64,000 bases of DNA from Chiua virens (Eukaryota; Basidiomycota; Agaricomycetes; Boletales; Boletaceae). Below, piece by piece: positions 1-10,499 of this stretch. The stretch covers positions 2,480,001-2,544,000 of the forward strand of contig JAHNUO010000001.1 of the NCBI GenBank assembly GCA_019787685.1. Reading direction: 5' to 3'. The notes under the pieces were generated by a model. The model was not told where the DNA came from. It saw only the letters and a program-made list of their open reading frames with translations, and made no database searches. Position numbers and translations under genes: made by a program. Every line of letters starts with the position of its first letter. The stretch's first letter is position 1.

Positions 1-379
1 TCGTCGTCGGACATGCGCTTTATTTCGACCATCGAGCCTGACTGTCAGAGGGTTTGACACTGGACACGTTTCAACTCAGTTAGGGTGGCTTACAGATATG
101 ACAGAAAGAGTGCTGTCTGAGAGAGAAGGGCGGTGGGAATCACCACCATGCATGAGGCGAGTCGTTCTCGCTGTTGAAGGCGATACAAGCTGCGGACTGT
201 CTGACCCGACGTAGGGCAACGGCGCAGTCATCCCTAAGTGGCAATGCCCCTCTCCATACTAATTCCCAGTGGCAGTGATTCCAGTCACATGCCTCACACT
301 AATTCGCAGCACTCGGTTGTTGTACAGTGGGAGAGCAAGTGGATTACAATAAAAAAAACAATCAAACACGCGCTGCCAT
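1..379. other. Intergenic / 3' flank of eS21 gene
   Basis: No gene is supported here. The part next to position 380 is the 3' UTR of the minus-strand eS21 gene; it holds an A-rich run on the plus strand (about 350-362), which is a T-rich run in the transcript direction. Confidence 0.5.
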
Positions 380-812
380 TTACTTTTGATACGACCACAC
401 ATTCCGGAGCACTGCACGACCCATATATGGTCTCATCAGAACGGTTCTGCGCAGAGGAGAGGATGCTCACATCCGGCCTTGGTCGCTAGTCGGTTAAGGG
501 AATCATCACTCTCGCCTTGTGAGCGGACTTGTCCACAGAGCGCGAACGAGGTGTAGGTGTTCAACGCATTGCCGTTGGCATCAACGTCAACAACATTGAT
601 CTGGACCGATGCGTGGTCCTTGGATGTGATCAGGCGGTCTACAACGTGGGCAGTTCGCATTGTCCTGCTGGACGTATCAATGTCGAAACACTTACTAGTG
701 GCCGCACATTTGCGAGGGACGTAGAGATCGACAAGAACACCCTGCAAGGCAAAATAAGTTGTTCAGAACGACTGAATCTGCGGTACTGAAGACATGCCTG
801 GTCGTTTTCCAT
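380..812 (-). CDS. RPS21: 40S ribosomal protein eS21 (RPS21)
   Basis: A small-subunit ribosomal protein, recognised from its characteristic segments: [34 protein letters not shown] and [15 protein letters not shown], ending [11 protein letters not shown] read four exons on the minus strand: 798-812 (Met-Glu-Asn-Asp-Gln), 696-741, 471-638 and 380-411, stop at 380-382. Joined, they give about 87 residues, the usual length of the family. The first intron (742-797) has a GC donor instead of GT, inside a strong AG|GCATGT context. The other two are ordinary GT-AG introns, and the frame stays closed across all joins. The next gene upstream on the same strand starts over 1.3 kb away, so this gene has its own promoter. 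Homology is from recalled family sequence; the exon joins are read directly. Confidence 0.93.
742..797 (-). other. GC-AG intron of RPS21
   Basis: In gene orientation the intron starts GCATGT right after exon 1 (ending GACCAG) and ends TTGCAG before GGTGTTCTT. Using a GC donor is the only way I found to join the start codon exon to the VDLYVPRK exon in frame. GC-AG introns are a known minor class processed by the normal spliceosome. Confidence 0.75.
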
Positions 813-1396
813 TGCGAGAGATTGTGAACCTTGGGATGATCAAACAGAATTGGGTGGCGAAGATATGTGGGAAAGTATTAGGTCAGAACTGTACAGGCGC
901 AAATTCCCAATTACATAATACCCTGTAGGACTGGATTGCCATTTTTGTAGCTACAGGCTATGTAACGAGAGAACGAGAAAGGGCGTTGGCAATGAAGAGG
1001 GGAAGATGCAGCATGGTAAAACACGTTCGAATGAGAATAGTATATAGAGATCGTGAATGCGAATCATGTAGACTGGTGCAAATGCGTAAGAGTGAACAAG
1101 AATGCGGGCATGTAACAGATGCTGAGGGCTTTCGAAAAGGGTACAGACATCACGGTCCAAGTCGCAGGCATGGTCCGTGATGAAGCAGTAAATAAGACTT
1201 GCAAGGAAAGTTGATAAAGGCAGATCTCGGTAGGACTACATCGTGACGTTGAGATGGTGATACTTGACTTTGTAAATAGCGAGCAGATGCTCGCAGTTAA
1301 CTGCGTCAGATGGGTGTAAGTGGTGAATTATATGGTGATAAGATGGAGATGTGAGAGTGGATGACAGGCACAGGGGACAGGCACAAAGGTGAAGGT
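813..1396. other. RPS21 promoter region, no gene
   Basis: This stretch lies upstream of the minus-strand eS21 gene and downstream of the small unknown gene at 1397-2139. Short reading frames on both strands show no family resemblance. It presumably carries the eS21 promoter and the 3' UTR of the neighbour; I see no clear element. Confidence 0.4.
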
Positions 1397-2139
1397 TCAA
1401 AAGGGAGTGCTGGGATTGACGCCGCGTGGGAAGACAGGCATGAGATTGTGAAATGTGACTCGGCTCGGATCGAATGGAATCTGAGGGGGCGGTGTCCTTG
1501 GGCATTCAGGAAAAGAATCCGTAGGCCGGCGATTCGAGGAATATGGCATGGGAAGTGGCTGGCCGGTAGGAGACTCGTGGACAATGCCAAGGGGATTCGA
1601 GCGCAGAGATGTTTTCCTGCGACGCACGGGTCCAGAAGCGGGTATATTGTCTGAGAATGTGGCAGGATCCTCATTGAGAGGCAGCTGGGAAAGGTCTGCG
1701 ATATCACAATCGCTAGGACTCGGCATCTCCAGTGCAGAGATCCAAGGGAGTTGATCAAATACAGACGCACGTCCAAACGCATCGAGAGTGCAGTCGGCAC
1801 GTGGCACGTGGCGACGACGCCGGGTAGAGCGCGCATGAAGGCGAGATGGAGCGCGTCTCTTGTGAGGTGGGCCACACGGGGTGGGGGATTTGGAGTTCTG
1901 CGAGACGGGTTAGCAAGGGTTGCATGATGGAGGTAGAGACGCACGAGAGCAAGGTAGGGTGAATCACGGAGTCGAATTGGAGACAAAAGGCGAGGTGGAG
2001 ACAATAGGGATCGCGAGTGCTGTTGAGAGTGTGAGTGGAGTAGACAAAGCTGAGAAGAAAAACGGACAATGTTGAAGGGCTGGAGTAACTGGGAATGTTG
2101 AGGAGGGAGACGGGGAACTGGTGCGATGATTGCAGGCAT
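1397..2139 (-). CDS. Unknown Pro/Ser/Arg-rich protein
   Basis: I do not recognise the family. Two exons fit: 1945-2139 (start ATG at 2137-2139, beginning MPAIIAPVPRLPPQ) and 1397-1897. They are separated by a 47-nt intron with donor GTGCGT and acceptor CTCGCAG preceded by a perfect GCTAAC branch site, and the join is in phase. The product, about 230 residues, has an Arg/Lys-rich middle (PHKRRAPS, STRRRRHVPRADC) and a Ser/Pro-rich C-terminal half (ALEMPSPSDCDIADL, then VRRRKTSLRSNPLG). There is no signal peptide or membrane segment. The basic patches could be nuclear localisation signals, which is inference. Other frames overlap, so the start is less certain than the second exon. Confidence 0.5.
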
Positions 2140-2690
2140 TGGAGATGGAAAGAGAATAAAGATACAGAATTAAAGAGAGAGCTGGTTCATGCTGAAAGGG
2201 GTTTGAGACAAAGCAATGCGCCGATGTGCGGATACCGCGAGGCTACCTCCCAATTTCCTTTTTTGGTACACTGACGCCAGCCTGTGAAATATTACGGGTG
2301 GGTCGCAACACACAGATCCTATTGTCGTTCCATTTTTGAATTGTGACTCGTAGCGTCTGTCTATCATGGGCGAACAATGCGGACAGTCAATCAAATTCCC
2401 TGTTCAGGTCAACACGAATGTCACCGATGACCAAATGCCACGATCGTGTCTGCTCACACATACCCCAGTCAGGGTGACTCGGCCATATCACCCGTGCAAC
2501 CAGCGCCTTCAGCGCCGACGCTCGTCTATTCTTGTCTTGTAATTACATATTCCCGTGCTGACTCTCAGAAGAACCAGGTTGTCCCCATTTCAAATGCGAC
2601 CGTAGATGACATGAAGAAAAAGCGTGCAAAAATGCTGATGCGACTAAGGTGATGATACAAATACTTGGACTACAATTCCCCTCAACAAAT
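2140..2690. other. Intergenic, HSP90 3' flank
   Basis: No supported gene. It contains the 3' UTR of the minus-strand HSP90 gene and the promoter of the small unknown gene starting at 2139. Short frames on both strands look like chance. Confidence 0.4.
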
Positions 2691-5094
2691 CTAGTCGATC
2701 TCCTCCATCGCCGAAGTCGACGCAGGTTCAGCTGCCGGCGTCTCCTCTGTCTCCTCGGCCATGGGTTCATCTTCATCCACGTCGAGACCCAAGCTAATCA
2801 TGCGATGGATGCGCTTGGCAAAGGAAGTAGGATCGTCAAGCGAGAAGCCAGATGTCAGGAGGGCCGTCTCGAATAGAAGGTACGTCAGATCCCGGACCGA
2901 CTTGTCAGCCTTGTCCTCTGCAACCTTCCGCTTCAACTCCTTCACGATTGCATTGTGCGGGTTGAGCTCCAGCGTCTTCTTCGATGCCATGTACGATGAC
3001 ATTGACGAGTCTCGCAAAGCCTGCGCTTTCATAATACGCTCCTGTAGAGAATCCTTCAGACCTGCTCTACCGTGGCGATTACCATGCTTACCATGTTCGA
3101 TGACCACCCAAATTGACCAGTGACAAGAACACACGGCGAGTCAGTGATTCGGTTGGAAACGACCACCTTCTCGACTTTGTCGCCAAGAGCCTCCTTGATA
3201 GTCGTGCACAAATCGTTGAATTGTTTGGCTTCTTCCTCGCGTTCCTTCTTCTCTTCGTCAGTCTCCTCGAGCTCGAGACCTTCTTTCGACACGCAGATAA
3301 GCTTCTTGCCTTCGAACTCCTTGAGTTGAGTGACGGCGTACTCGTCAATAGGATCGACCAAGAGCAAAACTTCAAAGCCCTTCTTCTTGAGGACCTCAAG
3401 GAATGGCGAGTCCTTCACTGAGCTGAGAGATTCTCCCGTAAGGAAGTAGATCGACTTTTGAATCTCGGGCATGCGAGTAATGTAATCTACCATAAATATT
3501 AGGAACTAATCTTCGCGAATCTGAGACAAACGCATACCTTTGAGTGAGGTCTGCTCCTCGACAGCCTTGGTAGAGTAGAAGCGCAAGAACTCGGCGAGCT
3601 TGCTACGATTTTGAGCATCTTCGTGGATACCGAGTTTCAAGTTCTTGCCAAAGGCTTCGTAGAACTTGTTAAAGTTGTCTTTGTCCTCTGCGATCTCGGT
3701 GAAGAGATCCATGCATTTCTTGACGATGTTCTTCCGGATAACCTTGAGAATCTTGTTTTGTTGAAGCGTCTCACGGGAGATGTTCAGAGGGAGATCCTCG
3801 GAGTCGACGATACCCTTGACGAAGTTGAGGTATTCGGGAATGATATCCTCGCAGTCGTCCATGATGAAGACACGGCGGACATAAAGCTTGATGTTGTTAC
3901 GCTTCTTCTTGGACTCGAAGAGATCAAAAGGAGCACTGTAAATCACTTCAGTTGCTAACATGCGTCGGAAACCGGTGCCCTTACCGCTTAGGAACATAGA
4001 GAATAGCTTTGAACTCGAGTTGACCCTCGACAGAGAAGTGCTTGACGGCGAGGTGGTCCTCCCAGTCATTGGTAAGCGACTTGTAGAAGGAGGCGTACTC
4101 CTCAGTGGCGATGTCCTGAGGATTGCGCGTCCAAATGGGCTTCGTCTTGTTCAGCTCCTCATTGACGACTTCCTTCTCCTTGATCTTCTTCGTCTTCTTG
4201 TCCTTGGGCTTGTCTTCCTCGTCCTCGACCTCCTCGATTTTGCTCTCCTCCTTCTCCTCCTTTTCTTCCTCATCGTCCTCGACTTCCTGTAGACCAATGT
4301 TCAGAAATAAAACGACAGGGAGTGGCTAACAAGACAAACCTTCTCGACCTCCTTAGTCACAGCGAGCTGGATAGGGTATGAGATGAACTCGGAATGCTTC
4401 TTGACGATGTCCTTGATTTTCTTCTCCTCGAGATACTCAGTCTGATCCTCCTTCAAATAAAGACGAAGCTCAGTGCCGCGACCGAGAGGAGGGTTGACGG
4501 TGTCAGGGGTAATGGTAAAGGTGCCACCAGCAGCGGATTCCCAGATGTACTGCTCGTCATCATTGTGTTTCGAGATGACTTGGACGCGCTCCGCGACCAG
4601 GTACGCGGAGTAGAAACCGACACCGAATTGACCGATCATGGAGATATCAGCGCCGGAGCTGAGCGCCTCCATGAAACCCTACATCGCAAAAAACACGGTA
4701 AGAAGACGCGTAAGAACAGTGAAAGTTTGACCAACCTTGGTGCCAGACTTGGCAATGGTACCCAAGTTGTTGACAAGGTCAGCCTTGGTCATACCGACAC
4801 CAGTGTCGCGAATGGAAAGAATCTTGTTCTCCTTATCAGGAGTGACGCGGATGTAGAGCTCCTTGTTGCTTTCGAGAGCTGAGGGGTCGGTTAGGGATGC
4901 ATAACGGATTTTGTCAAGAGCATCGGAGCCGTTGGAAATCAGTTCTCGGAGAAAGATTTCCTTGTTGGAGTAGAAGGTATCTGAGAATCAGATTAGCGAG
5001 CGTACGGTTAGTTGCGTCAGAAATGGTGCTTACTGATGATCAAGTCAAGGAGTTGGCTGATCTCAGCTTGGAAGCCAAAGCTTTCTGATGCCAT
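2691..5094 (-). CDS. HSP90: Heat shock protein 90 (cytosolic)
   Basis: An ATP-dependent cytosolic chaperone for kinases, receptors and other clients. The start [13 protein letters not shown] is at 5092-5094. In order I see the N-terminal GHKL ATPase motifs ([45 protein letters not shown]), a long charged acidic/lysine linker (about 4180-4290), the middle domain ([29 protein letters not shown]) and the C-terminal dimerisation domain ([12 protein letters not shown]). The tail ends MEEID, a conservative version of the usual MEEVD that binds TPR co-chaperones. Several short introns interrupt it, for example one after GQFGWSSNM near 3060-3110 and one in the middle domain near 3937-3990, and all joins I tested keep frame. 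The ribosomal-type start context and the next gene upstream (TSC1, same strand, 270 bp away) indicate a separate promoter. Confidence 0.96.
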
Positions 5095-5367
5095 TTTGAA
5101 CTAGATGGTGATTAGCAGCGTACGATGAGGAAGGAATGACGAGCGCGACTCACTGATTAGAGAAGTGAGGAGAGGATGTAAAGATGTGAGGGAAAGAAGG
5201 GAACTCGTTCGACCGGTGGTCTTTTAAGTACTCCGAAATTGTTCGAGAAGATTCGATGGTAGTGCGCTCCCTTTCGATAAAGGCGCGTCTCTTCCAGAAC
5301 ATTCCATCACACCTGCCTATTCAAGACATTATGCATTAGGTCATAACGTCGCTACTTAGGTACTTGG

Positions 5368-8269
5368 TTACTGTACTGAAGTACCCGTCCGTTGTCGTGT
5401 TTCGTAGATTAGTCCGCGCTGCCCACTCAATTGAGCTTTCAGACCTTCCAGCGCCGCCCGCATTTCATCCATCTCGTCCTTCAACTCTGCATTATCTTCC
5501 CGCAACCTCGCATTCGCAGCCGCGAGGTCTGATTTTTCCCGAACGATCGCTGCGATATCCGCTTCTGGTATGCGACGCGAAGCTTCGCATTTCTTCTGTA
5601 ACAGTGCAAGCCTCGCCTCTAGAGCTTGATTTTGACGACGGTACGCCCTATATCGTCATGAAATAGACCGCACCTTCTCCAAGATGCTAGAATCCTACCG
5701 TGTTTCGTCCTCCAATTTGCTCCGCGTCTTTTCGTGACTCTCTAGCATCATCTCCATCTGCCTGTATTTGCTCTTGATATACTCAATTTCTTCGCCCCTA
5801 GCATTAAACTTCTGGAAGTCGGCGTCCCTGCCGCACGTCAACACTTCTCTTACAGTGACTAAACGCGCCCCTACCAGAGTTTCTGCATGCGAACGTGCTG
5901 CTCGATTTGTCGTTCGTAATCTTGGAGTCGGTCAATTTTGTGCTGATTCTCCTTCTGCTGAGTCTGTAACTCAAATACAGCCTTCACTGCGTCCGCAAGT
6001 AGTTTTCCTTGAGCCGCGAAGAGCGCCTATCTGGCTGTCAACAAATATCACCTTTTTGATACGATATCTTACCCTTGCTTCCTTTTCTGCTGTACGCAAT
6101 GCTGCAGCTTCCGAGACCCAAGCCTTCTTCTCTTCTCGAAATTCTCTGAGCTTCGTCTGTAATTCTGTGTTCCAATCCGCATATTTGTTTTTTGCAGATG
6201 AGGACTGTTCTTTGTGTTCTTTCAGTTCCTGTTCAAGACTTTGAACTTGAGCCTTGTATTGACGAAGTTTGTTGTGCTGTACAAGATCAATACTGCATCC
6301 ATGACAAGGAGAAATTATGGACGCTTACGAGCGCTTGACGATCAGCCTCCGCGTTCTTCGAGAGGACGTGGTCCTGGTGAAGCCTCCCAATGTGGCGAAT
6401 GCTTTCCCTCGAGAGCCAAAGCTCGAAGTTGAGTTCGCTCCTTAGCAGGATGATCTCACGTTGCAAACTGGAAATTGCCTCTGCCACGTGCGATGGAAGC
6501 TGTACACTTTCATCTCCGGCCAACTCGGGCGTGCAGTTTAACGCTGGCTTTTCGCTGGTGAGCTACTGAACAACTGTGTCGACCATGGAATAGTGGGATT
6601 CTCGATGTCAATCTCCAGATTCGATTTCAACGCGACGGATGTAGTGATCATGTCTTGGAGTGACACACGGGGTTTCACAGATGGAAGGTTAATGTGACGG
6701 GGATGAGGAGTCGGAGCACCCGAAATGTCTTCCGGTGTCATAATCATGGAGGGGAGGAGATCAGGAGTGAGATCTGTCCCTTCAATAGAAGAGGATGGAG
6801 ACCCGAGAGCGATGTTCCGCATGTTGAGCATGACGCATTCAGTAGCTACTCGAGAAACGCTATAGTTGGTCCAAGGTTCAGGTTCAGTAAGTTCCTCGAC
6901 CCAGTCTCGCCATATGATACCTGGATTGACCACACGAGCACGAAGAAGGGGCTGAAACGTGGTAAGTTACCAGCTACGCACCAGCAGAGACAGATGAAGG
7001 TTGAGAAGGACACAAGTGTGCATACCTCTGATTTACTTCGGATGTTATCTTCATCGAGAGCGTCTTCCCAGCCGACAGTATACGGACATTCGTAGTTCCT
7101 GTCTTGCAGGTATGCAGCAGGGCTGCGAAGAAAGCGCAGAAGGTTGCATGGAAACAGGTAATAGAGAGACGAGAAGAATGCATCCGATGGAGGAGGGGAC
7201 GGCGTGGCGAGCTCAGACCTCTCCCAACCGAACTCAGGGCGTAGTACAAGTGCGGCATGTCCACTATACTTCTCGGCTTGTCTCCCGGCACCTGGGTATC
7301 CGTTATCCACCAAGACAGGAGCTGGTGCAACCGAGTCAGAACGTTCCCAACATATGGTCCTCGCCAGGATCGCGAATAGCCGGGGAAGTAAGATCTTGAG
7401 TTCTTCACATGCTTTGACTGCGAATACTGGAAGTAATTTAACCAGTGTAGTGAGGCCAATGGTGCATATCGTTGAAGAATTGTCCAACAAGAGGGAATTT
7501 AAGATGCTATCCATGAGTGGGTGCCTCGCCAGCTCTGCCGCATGTGACTGGAATCCGGGATCCGAGGTAAAAGAAGTCAAGCAGGATCAGAAGTTGAAGA
7601 CGGCATGCAGAGGACACGAAGGCAGTTTTAACTTGCAGCATGAATGCCTGAGCAACGTTGAGCAAGTCAAAAGATAGTTCCTTCTTCAGCACGTACCTCT
7701 GGGCATTTCAAACCAAACTTGATGAATATATCTTCGAGGTTGTTCCTCCACAAATCTCGCGTGTCCCGCTGTTTCTGGTCCAGCTTTGTCCACTCCAAGA
7801 CATCAGCCCCCGAACCTTCGTTGTAGGCGTCCAGAAGATGATCCATCAACCGTCTGCGGAATTCATGCACCTTCTCCGGGTATCTTTGATCCTCGTTCTC
7901 CGCAGCGAAGGTGATGAGTTCTTTGGCATATGTTACAGAGATGGTTGGTAGTCTTGATTCCCTGAGAGCGGGACGCAGCACGAGATCAAACCAAGTCGAG
8001 ATGATGGAGGTTGATGGGAGAAGCGGACGGAGATGGTTGAGGATCCCAAGAAAGATCTCTGTGTGCCCAAGTGACGTATGGTCGGCGAGATCACTGTGGA
8101 TGATCTGGAGCTCTTCCTGCGCTCGGGAGAGCTGGACGTCGGGTTGTTCAGAAGAGATGCATGTGACAACAAATTCGTCGACAGCGCCGAGTAGTTGTTC
8201 ACGAGAGAACTTGTCCGCTGGGTCTTCGAGCGCGAGTCGCAGTTGATTCGAAAGCGCAGCGATCGACAT
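5368..8269 (-). CDS. TSC1: Hamartin homologue TSC1
   Basis: Tsc1 is the scaffold of the TSC1-TSC2 complex, which acts as a GAP for Rheb and restrains TORC1. The N-terminal half has the helical hamartin features: a start near 8267-8269 (MSIAALSNQLRLALEDP), then PLMDSILNSLLLDNSST followed by GLTTLVKLLPVFAVKA, FFSSLYYLFPCNLLRFLRSP and YECPYTVGWEDALDED. A less conserved middle contains ALGSPSSSIEGTDLTPDL. The last third is a long coiled coil rich in Glu, Lys, Arg and Gln, ending about 5368 at GTSVQ and stop. Many short introns are needed. I could not close the phase between about 6530 and 6570, where the frame through FSSSPAK must change to the one through QLPSHVAEAISSL, so one exon boundary or base is uncertain. 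It lies directly behind HSP90; vertebrate TSC1 is a known Hsp90 co-chaperone, but the adjacency may be chance. Confidence 0.82.
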
Positions 8270-9098
8270 GAGACGGTTCAAGGACAGAATTGGCAAGGTC
8301 TACGTATGCACTTGCATTCGACCCCTAAAGGACCACTGCCGTGACGGTAATCGAAGTACTAATGGCAACTTGAAACAACTTCACTCTTCAACTAAACTCG
8401 ACTGCAGTGCTTGGGCTCAAAGGTGATCCCAGACCCAGATTTCTCTCGCTGATCCGCCATCTGTCCTTCTAGTCATACCTGCAAATTCAAGTGTCGCGCT
8501 CTTGGACCATTCGATCATTCAGTGGCACTCTGTAAGCCTGAGCGACCCAAGAGCCTGAGGCAAGGCAGGTCAAGGTTTTTATCGATGGCCCAAGTGTGAA
8601 TGGCCTTGGCAGTCATAGACCGGTCTTCTGTGGGTAAAATTCATCGAATCATGCTACGTTGCATCAATCACGGGAAATTTTTGAGATAGATCCAGGAGTA
8701 ATCTCAACATACAGCGAAATTTCGACTTCGTGAAAGTGCAGATACTTTCTTTTCTTCTCCGGGAAGTGATTTGGATACCTGAATATTGACAGGAAGTCTG
8801 CACACGGAAAAAGAGTAGTAATTCGCTGACATTCTTGTCGGCAATCTGGCAGGCGCGAATGTATTGGTAAGTCTTGTGATTGCAAAAGTGGGCATTACTT
8901 GGCGGGTGCACAGGTCATTTTACAGTAACCCCGACAGGAATTATGCGGAGTAATACATGACACGTGAAACTTGAAACGTTGAAGATGTTCGTGAATGTTA
9001 CTCGTAGGGGTGCAAAACTGCAGTACAATTTGAACTCGTCCCTCCCTGGAGTCACTGACATTGTCACTGACATCAATTTGACTGAGTACTGTACTATA
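8270..9098. other. Intergenic between TSC1 and the EGD2 relic
   Basis: About 830 bp with no supported gene. Next to TSC1 it holds that gene's promoter. Three minus-strand frames stay open over roughly 8650-8910, but none resembles a known family and their overlap suggests low stop density by chance. Confidence 0.4.
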
Positions 9099-9915
9099 AT
9101 TCCCGACTGCGCTGCTCGATCTTGCCAGTGGTGCTCGCCGTCGCGGACAACAAGCAAAGACCCTCGTAAAAGGTAAACCGCTGTACATTCCCTCGTACCT
9201 CTATCGGATTCACGAATTATGTTCCCGGATGACGGACACGTCGCTAACGCGCATCACCAGATGTCCGCTGTCATTGAAGAAGTTCACTCCGACCACTCTG
9301 GTCACGAGCACGAAGAGGACCCAACCTCTCAGGCCGCCCTCGACAAAATTCAATCTCGCTCAGAGCGGAAAGCCCGCAAGGCTCTCCTCGGCCTTGGCCT
9401 GAAGAAAGTCCCAAGCATCACGCGTGTTACTCTCCGCAGACCCAAAAATGTTCTCTTCGTCCTTTCTTCTCCCGATGTATACAAGTCCGCCAACAGTGAT
9501 TGCTATATCGTCTTTGGTGAAGCAAAGGTACATTACCTTGTGTCCTAATCAGGAACTAATACTCGTCCGACTAACAAAATGTAGATCGAGGAAATGAATG
9601 CACCAACTCAGTTGGTTAGTGCACAGCAAATGGGCATCCGCTGGCCTCAACCTGGAATCCTCGGGGGTTCCTGCGCAGGGTGATCACGGGGACGATATTC
9701 CTGAGCTCGAGGCACCAGATGAAGTTACTTGATGAAACCGGTGTCGACTCCAAAGACATTGACCTTGTAATAGCTCAGGTCAACTGTTCGAAAGCAAGGC
9801 AGTACGGACACTGAAAGATAGCGGGGGCGATCTGATTAATGCTAGTGAATCCTCTTTTCTTTCTCGCCTGGCATGTCTGACTGTGCATCATAGTCATGGC
9901 CGCAAGCAAACGCAC
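9099..9915 (+). pseudogene. Damaged duplicate of EGD2 (NAC alpha)
   Basis: A second copy of the intact EGD2 gene at 15932-16598, matching it from about 9099 (15710 in the other copy) through the 5' leader, introns and exons. The start ATG at 9261, the first coding exon (9261-9527) and the intron 9528-9584 are intact and would still encode the NAC domain. Exon 2 is broken: 11 bases are missing after CAGCAAATGG near 9632, about five more near 9727, and one near 9797. The last intron donor is GTGAAT instead of GTGAGT, and the final stop codon is gone. Reading through the first lesion ends at TGA 9681-9683 after about 113 residues, so the UBA domain is lost. Shared introns show a DNA-level, not RNA-mediated, duplication. 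Whether the truncated product is made is unknown. Confidence 0.9.
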
Positions 9916-10499
9916 CACTAACCAGCCCACACATCGACCATCTTTATAGCCGGAAGCATGCAGGATACGTGCAAATGACAACTGACCCCAGCAAAAAGGA
10001 GCTGCAGCGGACACGGCACGGAAACCGAAAACAAGCAGGCCGACTAATGCTGTCCCAAACAATCGATACGACCACCATGACGCATGATACACATAAGGAC
10101 GCCTCCGAGCGAATACGCGATGAGCGGAGAGGGCCACGAGAGTGCCGAAGGTCGAGAGGTCGAGACAAGGAATAAGCAGGCTGAAGAGGTCGATGGTGGG
10201 GACCAAACGACTAACAGCGACGAGCATCGAGCACGTACCCAGATGCAACTGTACCCAACTGCTGCCCAGCGAGGAGGTCAAGAAACAACCGACGACGTTG
10301 GAACCTTGAGTAGCTGACAGCAGTACGCACAGCTCCGAATTGCCGGATAAAGCAAGGCACTGAGCTCATCGTGCACACACCGCAGAAAGGACACCAGCGA
10401 GACGGCAGGCCTGACTAACCTGAAAGCACTACCGAGACAGCCTGCAGACGCAATGCGTAACGACAAACATCACCGGACGAGGTTACAGACCGCACTGGC
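9916..10499. other. Relic-zone spacer
   Basis: No gene is supported. A fairly long minus-strand frame (to about 10281) is open and hydrophobic in translation, but it runs antisense into the EGD2 relic and matches nothing I know. A stretch near 10431-10500 resembles one at about 15585-15650. Confidence 0.4.

Noticed and set aside
8654..8911. Three overlapping minus-strand frames as a small gene
   Set aside because: All three frames are open together and none looks like a protein family, which indicates low stop density rather than coding.
9775..10281. Minus-strand frame of about 168 codons with hydrophobic stretches, as a membrane protein gene
   Set aside because: It runs antisense into the EGD2 relic, resembles no family and lacks supporting splice or start context; relic DNA often leaves such frames open.
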